A stretch of 64,000 nt of DNA, taken from contig DATGZX010000380.1 of NCBI GenBank assembly GCA_035296965.1, positions 1-64,000 on the forward strand. Direction: 5' to 3'. Position 1 is the first letter of the stretch; the number at the start of each line of letters is the position of its first letter. A program made the translations under genes and the position numbers. Of this stretch, positions 36,157-45,171 are shown piece after piece. The stretch comes from DATGZX01 sp035296965 (GTDB lineage: Bacteria; Planctomycetota; Planctomycetia; Gemmatales; Gemmataceae). Below the pieces are notes generated by a model. It made no database searches, was not told the DNA's origin, and saw nothing but the letters and a program-made list of their open reading frames with translations.

Positions 36157-37083
36157 ATGAAGAAAAGAGCGTGTTTCCTGTGCTGCGGCGGCCTCGTGGT
36201 CGCTTTGGCAGTCAGTGTCGTGACCTTGCTCGACAGAACCTCGGGGCTGGCCAAGGCAAATGCGGACGCCGGCGACACCACCCGCAAAGCCGATGAGGAA
36301 GCGATTCGAAAGGTCTCCGGCGCGTTCGGTGACGCCCTGACCAAAGGCGACGCCAAGGCAGTCGCGGAATACTGGACCACGGAAGGGGAGTACGTCGGGC
36401 ACGCCGGAAATACTTTGCGCGGTAGAGCCTCCATTGAGAAAGCGTACGCGAAATTCTTCAAGGAAGCGCGACAAGCCAAGGTCGAAATGACCATCGATTC
36501 CATCCGCTTTCTTTCACAGGACACTGCCCTCGAAGAAGGACACGCGCAAACCCAAAAGGGCAAGGACTCTTCACCGACATCCAGCCGCTACAGCATCCTG
36601 TTCGCCCGCGAGAACGGGCAGTGGCACATCGCCCTGCTGCGCGAGTGGTCGGAGGCAGGGGCCAGCTTAGGGGACATCGACTGGCTCATCGGCAACTGGA
36701 TCAGCAAGACCGACGAGGCCGAGGTGCTCGCGACTTATGAGTGGGATCAGAACAAAAAGTTTATCCATGCGCGCTTCACGATCAAGGGAAAGGAGCGCAC
36801 GGTTTCGGCAACGCAGGTCATTGCGAAAGATCCCCGCGCGGAGGGCTTGCGCTCATGGCTGTTTGAAAGCGACGGAGGCTTCGGCGGCTCGACCTGGACG
36901 AGGGAAAGCAAGCGCTGGGTCCTCGAAGCCAGCGGCGTCGAGGCCGACGGGACTGAAATGACGGCCACGAACATTTTGACGCCTATCGATAGAGATTCTT
37001 TCCTCTGGCAGTCCGTTGATCGCACCGCGGATGGGGAGGAGCAGCCCGACATTCGGCCAATCAAAGTGACCCGCGCGAAATAA
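36157..37083 (+). CDS. Secreted SnoaL-like (SgcJ/EcaC-type) protein
   Basis: A 308-residue protein. ATG 36157 is preferred (GGAAGAG upstream, then the signal peptide MKKRACFLCCGGLVVALAVS); ATG 36142 is possible. Residues about 45-165 are a SnoaL/DUF4440-like cone fold (AIRKVSGAFGDALTKGDAKA, WTTEGEYVGHAGNTLRGRAS, GQWHIALLREW). Residues about 175-305 are a second, beta-rich domain (DWLIGNWISKTDEAEVLATY, TMTATNILTPIDRDSF-like end) resembling DUF1579-type lipid-binding barrels. Many planctomycete exported proteins have this two-part layout; the ligand is unknown. The Gly-rich secreted gene follows after 58 bases, so they may form one transcript. Confidence 0.75.
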   Translation: MKKRACFLCCGGLVVALAVSVVTLLDRTSGLAKANADAGDTTRKADEEAIRKVSGAFGDALTKGDAKAVAEYWTTEGEYVGHAGNTLRGRASIEKAYAKFFKEARQAKVEMTIDSIRFLSQDTALEEGHAQTQKGKDSSPTSSRYSILFARENGQWHIALLREWSEAGASLGDIDWLIGNWISKTDEAEVLATYEWDQNKKFIHARFTIKGKERTVSATQVIAKDPRAEGLRSWLFESDGGFGGSTWTRESKRWVLEASGVEADGTEMTATNILTPIDRDSFLWQSVDRTADGEEQPDIRPIKVTRAK

Positions 37084-37141
37084 GTTCGAGTATCTCCAGC
37101 GTTAGGCATCCAGAAACTTCAGTAAGACGGAGGTCACTTCC

Positions 37142-38443
37142 TTGAACTACAAGCGAATACTCTTGTTCGCATCGGTCACGACGCTGGCGCTCTTCCTCAC
37201 GGACTCGGATCTGCTGGGTCAAAGGCGCGGCGGTGTTGCCGGCGGGGCTCGCGGCGGTAGTGTCGTTGGGCCATACGGCGGCAGCGCCAGTGGATTCCAG
37301 AGCCGCGGCGCCGTTGTCGGTCCCGGCGGGCGCACGGCGGCCGGTGGAGTAACTAGCGGCTCGCGCACGACGGCAGGCGGGACTACGATCGATTACGCTG
37401 GGGCGGGCCGAAAAGTAAGTGGCCCAGCCGGCACGGCCGCCCGCGGCGCGGGTGCCGTGCAGGTCACAACACCGGGAGGCCAATCCTTTACCAAGGCCGG
37501 TCGTGCCGGCGGCGCCGTCGGTGCCGGGGGCAATGCCATCGGAGGCAGATCGTCCGTTGGTGTTGCCTCGGGGCCTGGCGGCACGGCTGTCAGTGCCTCG
37601 CGGGCCGGCGCGGCCCGCGGGCCGGGCGGCGCCGTCGCAGGCGGAGCACGCGTGGGCGGGGTAGTGGGACCTGGCGGAGCCGTGGCTGGGGGAACGCGCT
37701 GGGGAGCCGCTGCCGGCCCCTACGGAGTGGCCGGGTATGGCGCCCGAGGTGTGGCGGCTGGTCGTAGCACATATTATGTCCGGCCGGGCCAGCTCCCAGT
37801 CTATGGAGCGACGGTTCGCCGAAACTTCGTTCACTACAACTGCTTTAACCCAGCCTGGTATGCCCATTATCCCAACGCCTGGCGAGCCGCAGCCTGGACG
37901 GCGGGGACCTTCTGGGCTGGCGCAAACTGGGGAGCGCTCGCATCAACCTGCGGCTATCCCGTGCAACCCGTGGTCTATGACTATGGCTCAACGATCGTCT
38001 ATGAAGGTGACCAGGTCTACTACAACGGCGAACCCGTGGCCACCGCCGACCAGTACATGGAACAGGCGGCCCAGATTGCAACCCAGGGCGCCCAAGCTCA
38101 GCCCGAAGCCAATCAAGAGTGGACACCACTGGGCGTGTTCGGCATGGTCCAGGGTGATGAGCAAGACGCCAACAAGATCTTTCAGCTCGCGATCAACAAG
38201 GACGGCGTCCTTCGTGGCAACTACTACGATGCGCTCACAGATACGACCGTCCCCGTTTACGGCGCGGTAGACAAGACCACACAGCGCGCCGCCTGGACCA
38301 TCGGCGAGCGCAAGGACACGGTCTACGAAACCGGCATCGCAAACCTGACCGAGCCCGAGACATCGATGCTGGTTCATTTCGGCAAAGACCGGACGCAGCA
38401 ATGGATGTTAGTGCGGCTAGAGAAACCCGAAGGACAATCGTAA
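37142..38443 (+). CDS. Secreted Gly/Ala-rich protein with conserved C-terminal domain
   Basis: A 433-residue protein starting at TTG 37142; GGAGG eight bases before it supports this rare start. The signal peptide (LLFASVTTLALFLTDSDLLG) is followed by a long low-complexity region (about 28-215) rich in Gly, Ala, Val and Arg, with repeated GPGG and GG[AV] motifs. The C-terminal half is globular (YGATVRRNFVHYNCFNPAWY, VYDYGSTIVYEGDQVYYNGE, WTPLGVFGMVQGDEQDANKI, TDTTVPVYGAVDKTTQRAAW). Similar planctomycete proteins are labelled protocadherin-like in annotations, which I take as a name only. Probably an envelope or matrix protein. It converges with the STAS gene, whose 3' end is 22 bases away. Confidence 0.75.
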   Translation: MNYKRILLFASVTTLALFLTDSDLLGQRRGGVAGGARGGSVVGPYGGSASGFQSRGAVVGPGGRTAAGGVTSGSRTTAGGTTIDYAGAGRKVSGPAGTAARGAGAVQVTTPGGQSFTKAGRAGGAVGAGGNAIGGRSSVGVASGPGGTAVSASRAGAARGPGGAVAGGARVGGVVGPGGAVAGGTRWGAAAGPYGVAGYGARGVAAGRSTYYVRPGQLPVYGATVRRNFVHYNCFNPAWYAHYPNAWRAAAWTAGTFWAGANWGALASTCGYPVQPVVYDYGSTIVYEGDQVYYNGEPVATADQYMEQAAQIATQGAQAQPEANQEWTPLGVFGMVQGDEQDANKIFQLAINKDGVLRGNYYDALTDTTVPVYGAVDKTTQRAAWTIGERKDTVYETGIANLTEPETSMLVHFGKDRTQQWMLVRLEKPEGQS

Positions 38444-38464
38444 TTCGGCCGTACTCCCTTGAAA

Positions 38465-38908
38465 TCACGTCTGGACGCAACGAATAGCGTCTGCTCTTGA
38501 GGAGCAAATCGGCCAAAGCTGGTCGAGGCGCGTGACCTTCAGGATCTCCAGCTCATGGTCGGAAATGTTGCAAAAGGCCATTTTTCCTTCACGGCTTCTT
38601 ATTCTCTTCCATACGCATACGAAAAACCCCAATGCTGTGGAACCGTAATAGTCGGTCTTGTGAAAGTCGATGACAACGTTTGCGATGGTGCCGTTTTTGA
38701 GGAGATGCAGCATCTCTCTTGCGCCTGCCTCAATCTGAGGATAATCCAGTTCACGCAGGTCGGCTACCGGGGTGACGATAAGCGTTGTCCCCTGGCGTTC
38801 AAATTCAAAGATTGGCGGGAGCGGGGCTACCGGGTCTGTTTGGGACTGGGCGTTGAAGCGTTCGCTGTCATTGGGCCTGCAGCAATCTGCATCGATTTGG
38901 CTTGTCAT
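38465..38908 (-). CDS. STAS-domain protein (anti-sigma-factor-antagonist-like)
   Basis: A 147-residue protein from ATG 38908 with GGAGGACG upstream; the much longer open frame on this strand is spurious and lies over the HTTM gene. After a polar N-terminal 32 residues, residues about 33-145 form a STAS fold (FEFERQGTTLIVTPVADLRE, NVVIDFHKTDYYGSTALGFF, EGKMAFCNISDHELEILKVT, LDQLWPICSS). Ser90 in YYGSTALG sits where SpoIIAA-type proteins are phosphorylated. It probably takes part in a partner-switching cascade; no anti-sigma kinase is next to it. It lies 128 bases downstream of the HTTM gene on the same strand. Confidence 0.85.
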   Translation of the reverse strand: MTSQIDADCCRPNDSERFNAQSQTDPVAPLPPIFEFERQGTTLIVTPVADLRELDYPQIEAGAREMLHLLKNGTIANVVIDFHKTDYYGSTALGFFVCVWKRIRSREGKMAFCNISDHELEILKVTRLDQLWPICSSRADAIRCVQT

Positions 38909-39036
38909 GGTCGTCCTCCGTTGTTCGGCATAGATGCAACCAACTGAATACATCTCCCTTCGCAAACGACGTGCCAGACCGGCCAGGAGGCGTGGGCGGA
39001 TTCTCGAAAGCGGTGTCGGCAGTGCTCGGTCCATCG

Positions 39037-40233
39037 TCACGCAGCTTGGGAACCGCCGCGGGCGAGGGCCGTGGGCGTGGCCCGCGGGCCCGAAATGCGG
39101 CGGCCGAAACCATTCAACAACTCGTGCAGCGCCTCCGCTGGTATGAAGGACATCACCAGCACCATCATGAAAAGACCAAAGCCGATCAACCCCATGCTGA
39201 AAGCAATAACCGTGTGTAACAGCACAGACCCGGCCACCATCAAGCCGCGGAATTTGCGCTGCCAGACCAGGAATGGGAAACTGATTTCCAGCGCGAGCGT
39301 GTACACGACTCCCGTAGTCATCACGATCTCCCATAACCACCGGTGTTGACACAGCCAGCGCAGAGGCTCGGCGTAGTAGGCAAAACGGATCGGCGTGAAC
39401 TCGTAGTTGGCGACTGTGCCCCAAAGAGCAGTGCCGTTCCACCAGACGCCCCCGAGCAGTTTGGACAGCCCGGCTCCCATGTAGATGAAACAGAAGTGGA
39501 CTTGCATGAGCCGGATGGCGAAATTGGCGGACACGGAGGGCTCCACAGGCAGCGCCGGCAGGCCTGGATGGCAACGCTTCCAACGGTAACGGGCGATGAG
39601 ACGGTCCAAGGAAAGAGCAGCACCGCTGGGGCCGATCATCAAGTACAGCAAGGCGATATTCATCATCGTGTCCATGCCGAACAGAGTGATTGGGGACCGC
39701 TGGATGTAGCTCAAGGCAGCCAGCCAGGTCAGCACCGACGTGACGCGCGTGCAGAAGCCAAGTGTGAACAACAACATGATCGCGAGCACGCCGCCGTGCA
39801 CGATGTTCATCCAGGCGGGGTCGGTAACGTGAAACCAGACCGACGAATAGACGTTGCCGCGCGCCAAGGCGGTCCGCGGGTCGGTGCCCCATTTCTGCGC
39901 GTATTCAAGGATCTGGGCTCTCTCCGCCGGATCGGTCGGCATGGACAACGCGGAAGGATCGTCGTACCAGTCCGGGGACGGCGCCACCCATGGAACGTCG
40001 CGCCGGAACTCCGTGGCGAGGGGCAAGCTAAACCAGGCATCCTTGCCAAAGAATTCTTGCAGGTCCACGGTATAGGCCACATGCACATATAGCGTGATTA
40101 GGCCGCACCAAATGCGGATGAAGCCCAATACGGTCGGGTCGGCTGGTCGGAACCAGAAATGGTTCCAGCTTTGCAGGGCGCTTCGGAGCGCGCTATCGCG
40201 AGATTGGACGGCGGCGGGGGTTGCAGGGTTCAT
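39037..40233 (-). CDS. HTTM-domain membrane protein (vitamin-K-carboxylase-like)
   Basis: A 398-residue polytopic membrane protein from ATG 40233 with GGAGGAGG upstream. The pattern is that of HTTM proteins: FWFRPADPTVLGFIRIWCGL at the N-terminus, SLPLATEFRRDVPW, then several helices (VHGGVLAIMLLFTLGFCTRV, TMMNIALLYLMIGPSGAALS, RLMQVHFCFIYMGAGLSKLL, GVWWNGTALWGTVANYEF) and a C-terminal helix pair. HTTM regions are distantly related to gamma-glutamyl carboxylase, but the soluble catalytic half is absent, so no carboxylase activity is claimed. Its start overlaps the stop of the upstream membrane gene (ATGA), so the two are translationally coupled and probably form a complex. Confidence 0.85.
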   Translation of the reverse strand: MNPATPAAVQSRDSALRSALQSWNHFWFRPADPTVLGFIRIWCGLITLYVHVAYTVDLQEFFGKDAWFSLPLATEFRRDVPWVAPSPDWYDDPSALSMPTDPAERAQILEYAQKWGTDPRTALARGNVYSSVWFHVTDPAWMNIVHGGVLAIMLLFTLGFCTRVTSVLTWLAALSYIQRSPITLFGMDTMMNIALLYLMIGPSGAALSLDRLIARYRWKRCHPGLPALPVEPSVSANFAIRLMQVHFCFIYMGAGLSKLLGGVWWNGTALWGTVANYEFTPIRFAYYAEPLRWLCQHRWLWEIVMTTGVVYTLALEISFPFLVWQRKFRGLMVAGSVLLHTVIAFSMGLIGFGLFMMVLVMSFIPAEALHELLNGFGRRISGPRATPTALARGGSQAA

Positions 40234-41474
40234 TGATCCTCCTCCCAAGGAGAGCTACCGGCATGAACCGACAGGTAGTCACGCAGTTCCGTTTCAGGAT
40301 CGAAGATTACTCGACGGGAACGCGGCTTCTCTCCCGTCGCCGCCAAGGCATGCTCTGGGGTGGCGCGGATGATTGGGATGAGCCAGTAAAGGTATGGGTC
40401 CTCTGCATTCTTCAACTTGCCGTCGGCGCCGAACTCGCCCTGGAAATACGGCAAGTAGAGAGATCGATCGCGAGGGTCCATCCCCAGCACGAGCTGGCCC
40501 GGGTGGATGATGGAATGAACGACTCGATAGATTTTGATCCCCTGTATATGAACCGCGGGATTTTCGTGTGGATAGGCGGCGGCAATGTGGTTGGCATAGC
40601 TCTCCAGCAGGCGCGCGGTATTTCCGACAGCAGGCTGGTATTGCAACACGCCTGGCAGGCGAGCCGCAATTTCCTGTGGACCAGGGATCTTATGAGACAC
40701 AACGGCCGCCGCCCGGCGATACGTCACCTCGGGCGGCAGCGCCTGCAAAGCAGAGGATGAATTGACATTCTGCACAAGCGGTAGCCGGCGATAATACCTC
40801 AAGAGGAGCGGATCCGTGGCATCATGTTTGCGATCGGGGACTTTGATCCAGCGCGAGCTGTGATCGCTGTACTGGATATGAAACCACAGGAGCGTAGCCG
40901 GGCCAGGCTCCGGCGAATAAAAGTGGTACGCATTTGTCAGGTACATGAACTGAAGATAGGGGCGATAGACGCGCGTCCATGCTTGCATAATTAGCCAGGG
41001 TGGTGAAGCGCCCGGCGGCGGCACCGAGGTCACGGCCGCGAAAATGCCGCCAAAGTGAAACAAGACCAGCAGGCTGACGATAGCTTTTTGTAGCGCTCGC
41101 GGTAGAAGCAGGATTACCGTCGCCGCGGCGCCAACATAGGTCATGATCCCCAGCAGCAGCCGGAGCGTATCCCATTCGGCATCGATTCCCCAGGATGCGA
41201 TCGCTGTCGTCACGGCCGCGGTCCCCGTAACCATCGCCGACTGGGGCAGGCGGATTACTGCCGATGCGGCGGCACCCAGTGCAATGCCCAGGAGGACCAG
41301 GCGGCTGACGAACAGCATCTGGCTTGCTAACGTGCGTGGGTCCCCCAGGCTGGAGCAGACCCATGTCAGAAGAAGAGCGAGCGCGCTGGCGGCTACACTA
41401 GTGGTCAGCGCCAGCCAGGGAATCGCTCTGGGGCTCTGCGATTTATCAGCTTGCACGATTTGGCTCTCAATCAT
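40230..41474 (-). CDS. Polytopic membrane protein coupled to the HTTM gene
   Basis: A 414-residue protein from ATG 41474 (GGAG nine bases upstream). The N-terminal 150 residues hold about four to five hydrophobic helices (IPWLALTTSVAASALALLLT, LVLLGIALGAAASAVIRL, LLLGIMTYVGAAATVILLL, AIVSLLVLFHFGGIFAAVTS). A large soluble C-terminal part follows (PYLQFMYLTNAYHFYSPEPG, ATLLWFHIQYSDHSSRWIKV, IQGIKIYRVVHSIIHPGQLV). The block YLTNAYHFYSPEPGPA is typical of planctomycete partners of HTTM proteins, by recall. No enzymatic motif is recognised. The four-base ATGA overlap with the HTTM gene strongly suggests a joint function. Confidence 0.8.
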   Translation of the reverse strand: MIESQIVQADKSQSPRAIPWLALTTSVAASALALLLTWVCSSLGDPRTLASQMLFVSRLVLLGIALGAAASAVIRLPQSAMVTGTAAVTTAIASWGIDAEWDTLRLLLGIMTYVGAAATVILLLPRALQKAIVSLLVLFHFGGIFAAVTSVPPPGASPPWLIMQAWTRVYRPYLQFMYLTNAYHFYSPEPGPATLLWFHIQYSDHSSRWIKVPDRKHDATDPLLLRYYRRLPLVQNVNSSSALQALPPEVTYRRAAAVVSHKIPGPQEIAARLPGVLQYQPAVGNTARLLESYANHIAAAYPHENPAVHIQGIKIYRVVHSIIHPGQLVLGMDPRDRSLYLPYFQGEFGADGKLKNAEDPYLYWLIPIIRATPEHALAATGEKPRSRRVIFDPETELRDYLSVHAGSSPWEEDQ

Positions 41475-42037
41475 GGCGGCAACTCCATGTTTGGGACTAT
41501 TGCGATCATCCTTTCCACGAGCCGACCACAAGGTTGACTAGACCGATCATCCACAAGAGGAGGCAACAGACCAGCCAGAGCCGAAGTGCAAACCTGTCAA
41601 CTCGCGAGACTGAATTCTCCCCTGAACAGTCGCTCGACGGAATCGTCGGTTGATCGTGGCAAACCGGTACCAGCAGTGCAGCCGAGGGGGTCGATTGCGA
41701 GCAGCTTAGCGAGCGCATGTGGTATCTCCGGGCGGTATAAAGTCGCGACCGAAACTTAGATGGCGTGGAGATCGGCAATTAGGGTGCCGCATGAACGCAG
41801 ATTCAACGCTGTCGAAGCAAGTCCTTCCGATCGCGACAACTCATTCTCCGTTTTGGCAGCATGATCGATCATTCAAGGCACCCGGAAGGGGAGGAATGGC
41901 ACAAGTGGATGTCAAAAAGGGCGGTGGCTGGCTGTGGGCCAACTCCGCAGGGCGGCCCAAAAAGCTCTCTTTGCGTGCGGATTCGAGACAGGAGCCGCTA
42001 CGAATCCGCACAGCGCGGTACGGAAAACTGCCGGAGT
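41475..42037. other. Intergenic stretch, nothing convincing
   Basis: About 560 bases between the membrane-protein pair and the DUF2934 gene. Open frames on either strand look like noise. No RNA gene or repeat was recognised. Confidence 0.45.
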
Positions 42038-42298
42038 CTAGGTCGATACCTCTTGGCAGTTTTTCGAACATTGTCCTTGAAGCAGTTCCTGCTCCGCTTC
42101 CAACCAGAAGCGGCTGTTGTCGCCATCGGGTTTGCCTGCTTCTTGCCACTTCTGGTGGGCACGCGCGCGAATATCGTTCAACCAAATTGGTGACTTGCGG
42201 TAGACGTGACAGGCACCGGTGCATCCATCCGCCTCTGCGTCCCCGCAGGCTTTCTCTTCCGAAACTGAATTACCCAGCAGATGAGGGTTATTGGCCAT
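42038..42298 (-). CDS. DUF2934 small protein
   Basis: An 86-residue protein; ATG 42298 follows AAAGGAG at seven bases. The C-terminal half (IRARAHQKWQEAGKPDGDN, RFWLEAEQELL) matches the DUF2934 helix-turn-helix-like motif I recall (IR.RAY.LWE.AG.P.G.D...W..AE.EL). The N-terminal half is Cys-rich (CGDAEADGCTGAC), with two more cysteines near the end (CSKNC), which is unusual and might bind metal. The gene lies 16 bases downstream of the FHA gene on the same strand and is probably co-transcribed. Function unknown. Confidence 0.8.
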   Translation of the reverse strand: MANNPHLLGNSVSEEKACGDAEADGCTGACHVYRKSPIWLNDIRARAHQKWQEAGKPDGDNSRFWLEAEQELLQGQCSKNCQEVST

Positions 42299-42314
42299 TG
42301 GATGGCTCCTTTGA

Positions 42315-42722
42315 TCAGCACATTTGGATCGGCGTTGACTCTCGGGTTGCACGGTTGGGCTCCAGCACGCTTACCTGAAACCGCAGGTGGCCGACTGCCA
42401 GCTCGTCTCCATCGTGGACGTCGTAAGACCACGGCGAACTCTGGGCGAGGGCCCGGTCCAGTTGCCAGTTTGCGGGCCGGCCAATCTGCATGCCATTGAG
42501 ATGCGTTCCGTTCCGGCTCCCGATATCGCGAACGCGGACCACCCTTCCATCGAGGTCAAGGATACAGTGATGCCGGGAGACGTCTTTGAATTCCAGATCG
42601 TTGGGGATTGCGAGGTCGCAATCATTGGCGCGGCCGATGGTATATCTCCCCGTCTGGGCAAATTCGTAGTCCCGGCCCGCGAGTCCGCCGTCCTTTACGG
42701 TTAGTTTGACTTTTTCTACCAC
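42315..42722 (-). CDS. FHA-domain protein
   Basis: A 135-residue protein. GTG 42722 is favoured by GGGGAGGAGG upstream; ATGs further 5' give unconvincing extensions. It is essentially one forkhead-associated domain: YTIGRANDCDLAIPNDLEF, then SRHH (phosphothreonine loop), DLDGRVVRVRDIGSRNGTHL and a closing DGDELAVGHLRFQVSV. The conserved Gly-Arg, Ser-Arg-His and Asn-Gly residues are all there, so it should bind phosphothreonine peptides. Planctomycetes have many Ser/Thr kinases, but none is in this window. Downstream partner: DUF2934. Confidence 0.9.
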   Translation of the reverse strand: MVEKVKLTVKDGGLAGRDYEFAQTGRYTIGRANDCDLAIPNDLEFKDVSRHHCILDLDGRVVRVRDIGSRNGTHLNGMQIGRPANWQLDRALAQSSPWSYDVHDGDELAVGHLRFQVSVLEPNRATRESTPIQMC

Positions 42723-43220
42723 GGTTTTCCCCCTCCTCCCCGTACTGGATCGTGGGCCCATCCGTTTGCCTAAAGTCGGTCGACGAGAGGACGCCCACGC
42801 AATTGCCCTCAGTCCCATGCTCGGCACGGCGCTGATGTGTATCTTCGAAACCACGTAGGCGGCTGCTCGCAGCAACATTTCACGCCCAGTCACGACGGTG
42901 TGGCTCATGAGGTCATACGCGACAAAGCTCGCGGTCCGTTCTTTGGTAGCGATCATCGCATCCCTCTTCCATCAGCAGATAACTGGGCCAATCCGCCTTC
43001 CGCACCCGTCATGCACGCAAAAGCAATGCCCTCCACGAGAATTGGGCCCACGCTTGATGGTAACCGTGATTTTTTCAGTGTTTCAGAATTGCAGATCGAG
43101 ATTACGCTGAAACCCCTCTCCGGCTGGGACGGATCGAATCCGCTCAGCTCTTGGCGGAATCCGCACAGAAGAATAACCACCTGGGGCACGAAGTTCACCA
43201 AAGTTGTTACGCCAGGGGAC
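42723..43220. other. Intergenic stretch, nothing convincing
   Basis: About 500 bases. Open frames exist on both strands (up to about 160 codons), but none has a good ribosome-binding site with a recognisable or well-formed protein. The promoter of the FHA-DUF2934 pair is expected near 42750-42850. Confidence 0.4.
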
Positions 43221-43568
43221 CTATGGATCCGTGGGTGCTTCGATCATCTCTGTGCAGAATATTCCCAGTCCAACGATCACGAACGGAGCCAGTCCAACCA
43301 GCAAAAGCACGAGGGTCACAAACACCGCTGGCTGCAGGATTGACAAGACCAGAGCCACCCCTGCGCAGACAGCCAACACCGTGAGCCCGACGCGGAGCAC
43401 CCTGCCAAGCAAGCTGCGCGGCAGGCTTGGTGGTCGCGTCTGCGGTCGCTGAATCGAGGCCTCGATTTCGTCGAAGTGGCAACGGCAACGTGTGACGCCT
43501 GCCTCGGCGGACAGGTCGATGCGCGGCCTCTGCTCCGCTTCACCGACCGGGATTATTAGTTCATTCAT
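43221..43568 (-). CDS. Small membrane protein, function unknown
   Basis: A 115-residue protein from ATG 43568 (TAGGAGA upstream). The N-terminal 50 residues are polar and contain a CRCHF motif. Residues about 58-80 (LRVGLTVLAVCAGVALVLSI) and 84-106 (VFVTLVLLLVGLAPFVIVGL) form two transmembrane helices, and a short acidic tail follows. It sits 59 bases downstream of the monohaem cytochrome c gene, so it may be an accessory membrane subunit. No family was recognised. Confidence 0.6.
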   Translation of the reverse strand: MNELIIPVGEAEQRPRIDLSAEAGVTRCRCHFDEIEASIQRPQTRPPSLPRSLLGRVLRVGLTVLAVCAGVALVLSILQPAVFVTLVLLLVGLAPFVIVGLGIFCTEMIEAPTDP

Positions 43569-43627
43569 GATTGGTCTCCTATCTGTTGCTCCACGGCTAT
43601 CTCCTTGGGTGCCAAGGCCGGCTTGGT

Positions 43628-44692
43628 CTATTCAGTCAAGGTTGCGCTCAGTGCTTCCTTCGCTAGGTAGGGGTCGATCATTCGCACCTTGACCTCGTAG
43701 CCGGCGAAGCACAAAGTCAGGGCCAGGATCAGCAGGATGATCTTGCCGGTTTTTCCAAAGAGGTCGAACAAGCTGAGCGTGATCTGAAGGAACAGTCCCA
43801 CGGCGACGGCGCCGCCGCTGATGACAATGAACCTGGCGTACGCGGGATCAAGCCGGCCCAGCCACCAGAAGCCGATGTCCACGACCTGGGCCAGCAGCGT
43901 GAATGGGCCGAGCACGGCGCGCAGCCAGCCCGGGTAGCTCGTGAGGGTGATGAGCACACCGGTCAGCCCGTAAAGCATGGCGAAGCCAATGAGGTGCACG
44001 TGCGTGGATTGCGCCAACTTCTTGAGCGACATGCCCCCCTCGGTGGTTTCGATTTCACAGTATTCGTGTACCTGTTCCCAGGTTTCCAGAGGGAACTGAG
44101 CTGCCTGGCCGCTCGTGGCTCGCCCGTGGCAGCGCGTGCAGCGACTTTCGACGATGCTGCTGATCTTCGCGCGGGTGGTGCCGTCCGGCGCCGTTTCTAG
44201 GAATTCTTCGGTAATGGGATGTTTGCTCAGGGCCGGCGACAGCATGTAGTTGTTGTCCTCGAACGCCTTGCGGTCTGCGCCGTGGCGGGCCCATTCAAGC
44301 ACGGCCAGGCGCTCGCCGTCGCGTTCGCTGCGGAGTCTTTCTTCGGCCTGACGCAGACTGATTTTCTGCACCTTGGCGCGTTTGTTAATCGAACTCTTCC
44401 AGCCCGCAGCCTTGGTCGAAAAGGCCTGCCGCATGCTGCCGCTGCCGTTGAACGGCTTGCCGCTGTCGGTAACCAGCAAGCGCTCGAACTGGCTCATGCC
44501 GGTTCGTCCGAAGTAGGCGCCGGCGGTGTCCTCTTCTGTTGGAAGGAGTGTGCCGGGGGTAGCATGCTGGAAATGCAATTGCACGAGCGCTGAGAAATAG
44601 CCGACGCCGGCACAGGCCAGAAAAGCCGCGATGGCCAGACGCGTCGAAAAAGGCAGGTTCCGCAGAACAAAGCGTCGCGATCGAAGCATCAT
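43628..44692 (-). CDS. Membrane-anchored monohaem cytochrome c-like protein
   Basis: A 354-residue protein from ATG 44692 or 44689, with GGAG nine bases upstream. An N-terminal helix (LAIAAFLACAGVGYFSALVQ) anchors a periplasmic domain of about 190 residues carrying one haem-binding CTRCHG (Cys185, Cys188, His189). The C-terminal third has about four helices, starting STHVHLIGFAMLYGLTGVLI with two His residues that could face the membrane surface. I do not recognise a named oxidoreductase; it resembles a class of membrane cytochromes fused to a helical domain. It would carry electrons in the periplasm. The small two-helix protein is downstream. A palindromic repeat cluster lies 500-600 bases upstream. 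Confidence 0.8.
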   Translation of the reverse strand: MMLRSRRFVLRNLPFSTRLAIAAFLACAGVGYFSALVQLHFQHATPGTLLPTEEDTAGAYFGRTGMSQFERLLVTDSGKPFNGSGSMRQAFSTKAAGWKSSINKRAKVQKISLRQAEERLRSERDGERLAVLEWARHGADRKAFEDNNYMLSPALSKHPITEEFLETAPDGTTRAKISSIVESRCTRCHGRATSGQAAQFPLETWEQVHEYCEIETTEGGMSLKKLAQSTHVHLIGFAMLYGLTGVLITLTSYPGWLRAVLGPFTLLAQVVDIGFWWLGRLDPAYARFIVISGGAVAVGLFLQITLSLFDLFGKTGKIILLILALTLCFAGYEVKVRMIDPYLAKEALSATLTE

Positions 44693-45171
44693 GAGCAGTC
44701 GCTCCGTAACGTGAAAGCAAGGACACACAAAAGGCGGGGCCGCGGGGGCGGCGAATGCCCGAATCCTGCCGGGCGGCTTATCAGCGAACGCAGAGGCGGC
44801 GGTCTGCGACGCAACGCGAGCATTCGTCAGGACTTTAGCAAATGCCGGGCCAGCTACCCGGCGAGCGCTCATTCCACGAGCGCGTTCTCGCCTAACCATT
44901 GAAAATCACGGCGATTTCCGGACGATATGGCATCTCCGGTTCGTGAAGAGAGCGGTCTTTCCTTCAACCGGCGACAGCGAAAGGTGCGCCGGATCCGCTC
45001 AGACCCATGTGCGGTTCGGGGCGCTTTCGACAAGGCGACAGAGTAGCGACGGATTGCGCAGGTCGGATGTGTTGAAACGCTGCTATTGAGGCTAGTGGGT
45101 CCTCAAGACCAGCTTTTGGGGCCCGAGCACGAGGCCAGGGGGAAACGCGAAGGAAATCGCGAAAATGAGAA
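44693..45171. other. Intergenic stretch upstream of the cytochrome gene
   Basis: About 480 bases with no convincing gene. The open frame in the first 200 bases is an unlikely 5' extension of the cytochrome frame. The promoter of the cytochrome gene should be here. Confidence 0.4.

Noticed and set aside
38909..39892. 5' extension of the STAS frame across the HTTM gene
   Set aside because: The HTTM gene on the same strand in another frame has clear membrane segments and a coupled start; the extension has a His/Arg/Cys-rich shadow composition.
42837..43343. Long plus-strand frame upstream of the small membrane gene
   Set aside because: No ribosome-binding site and no recognisable composition; antisense frames are equally open.
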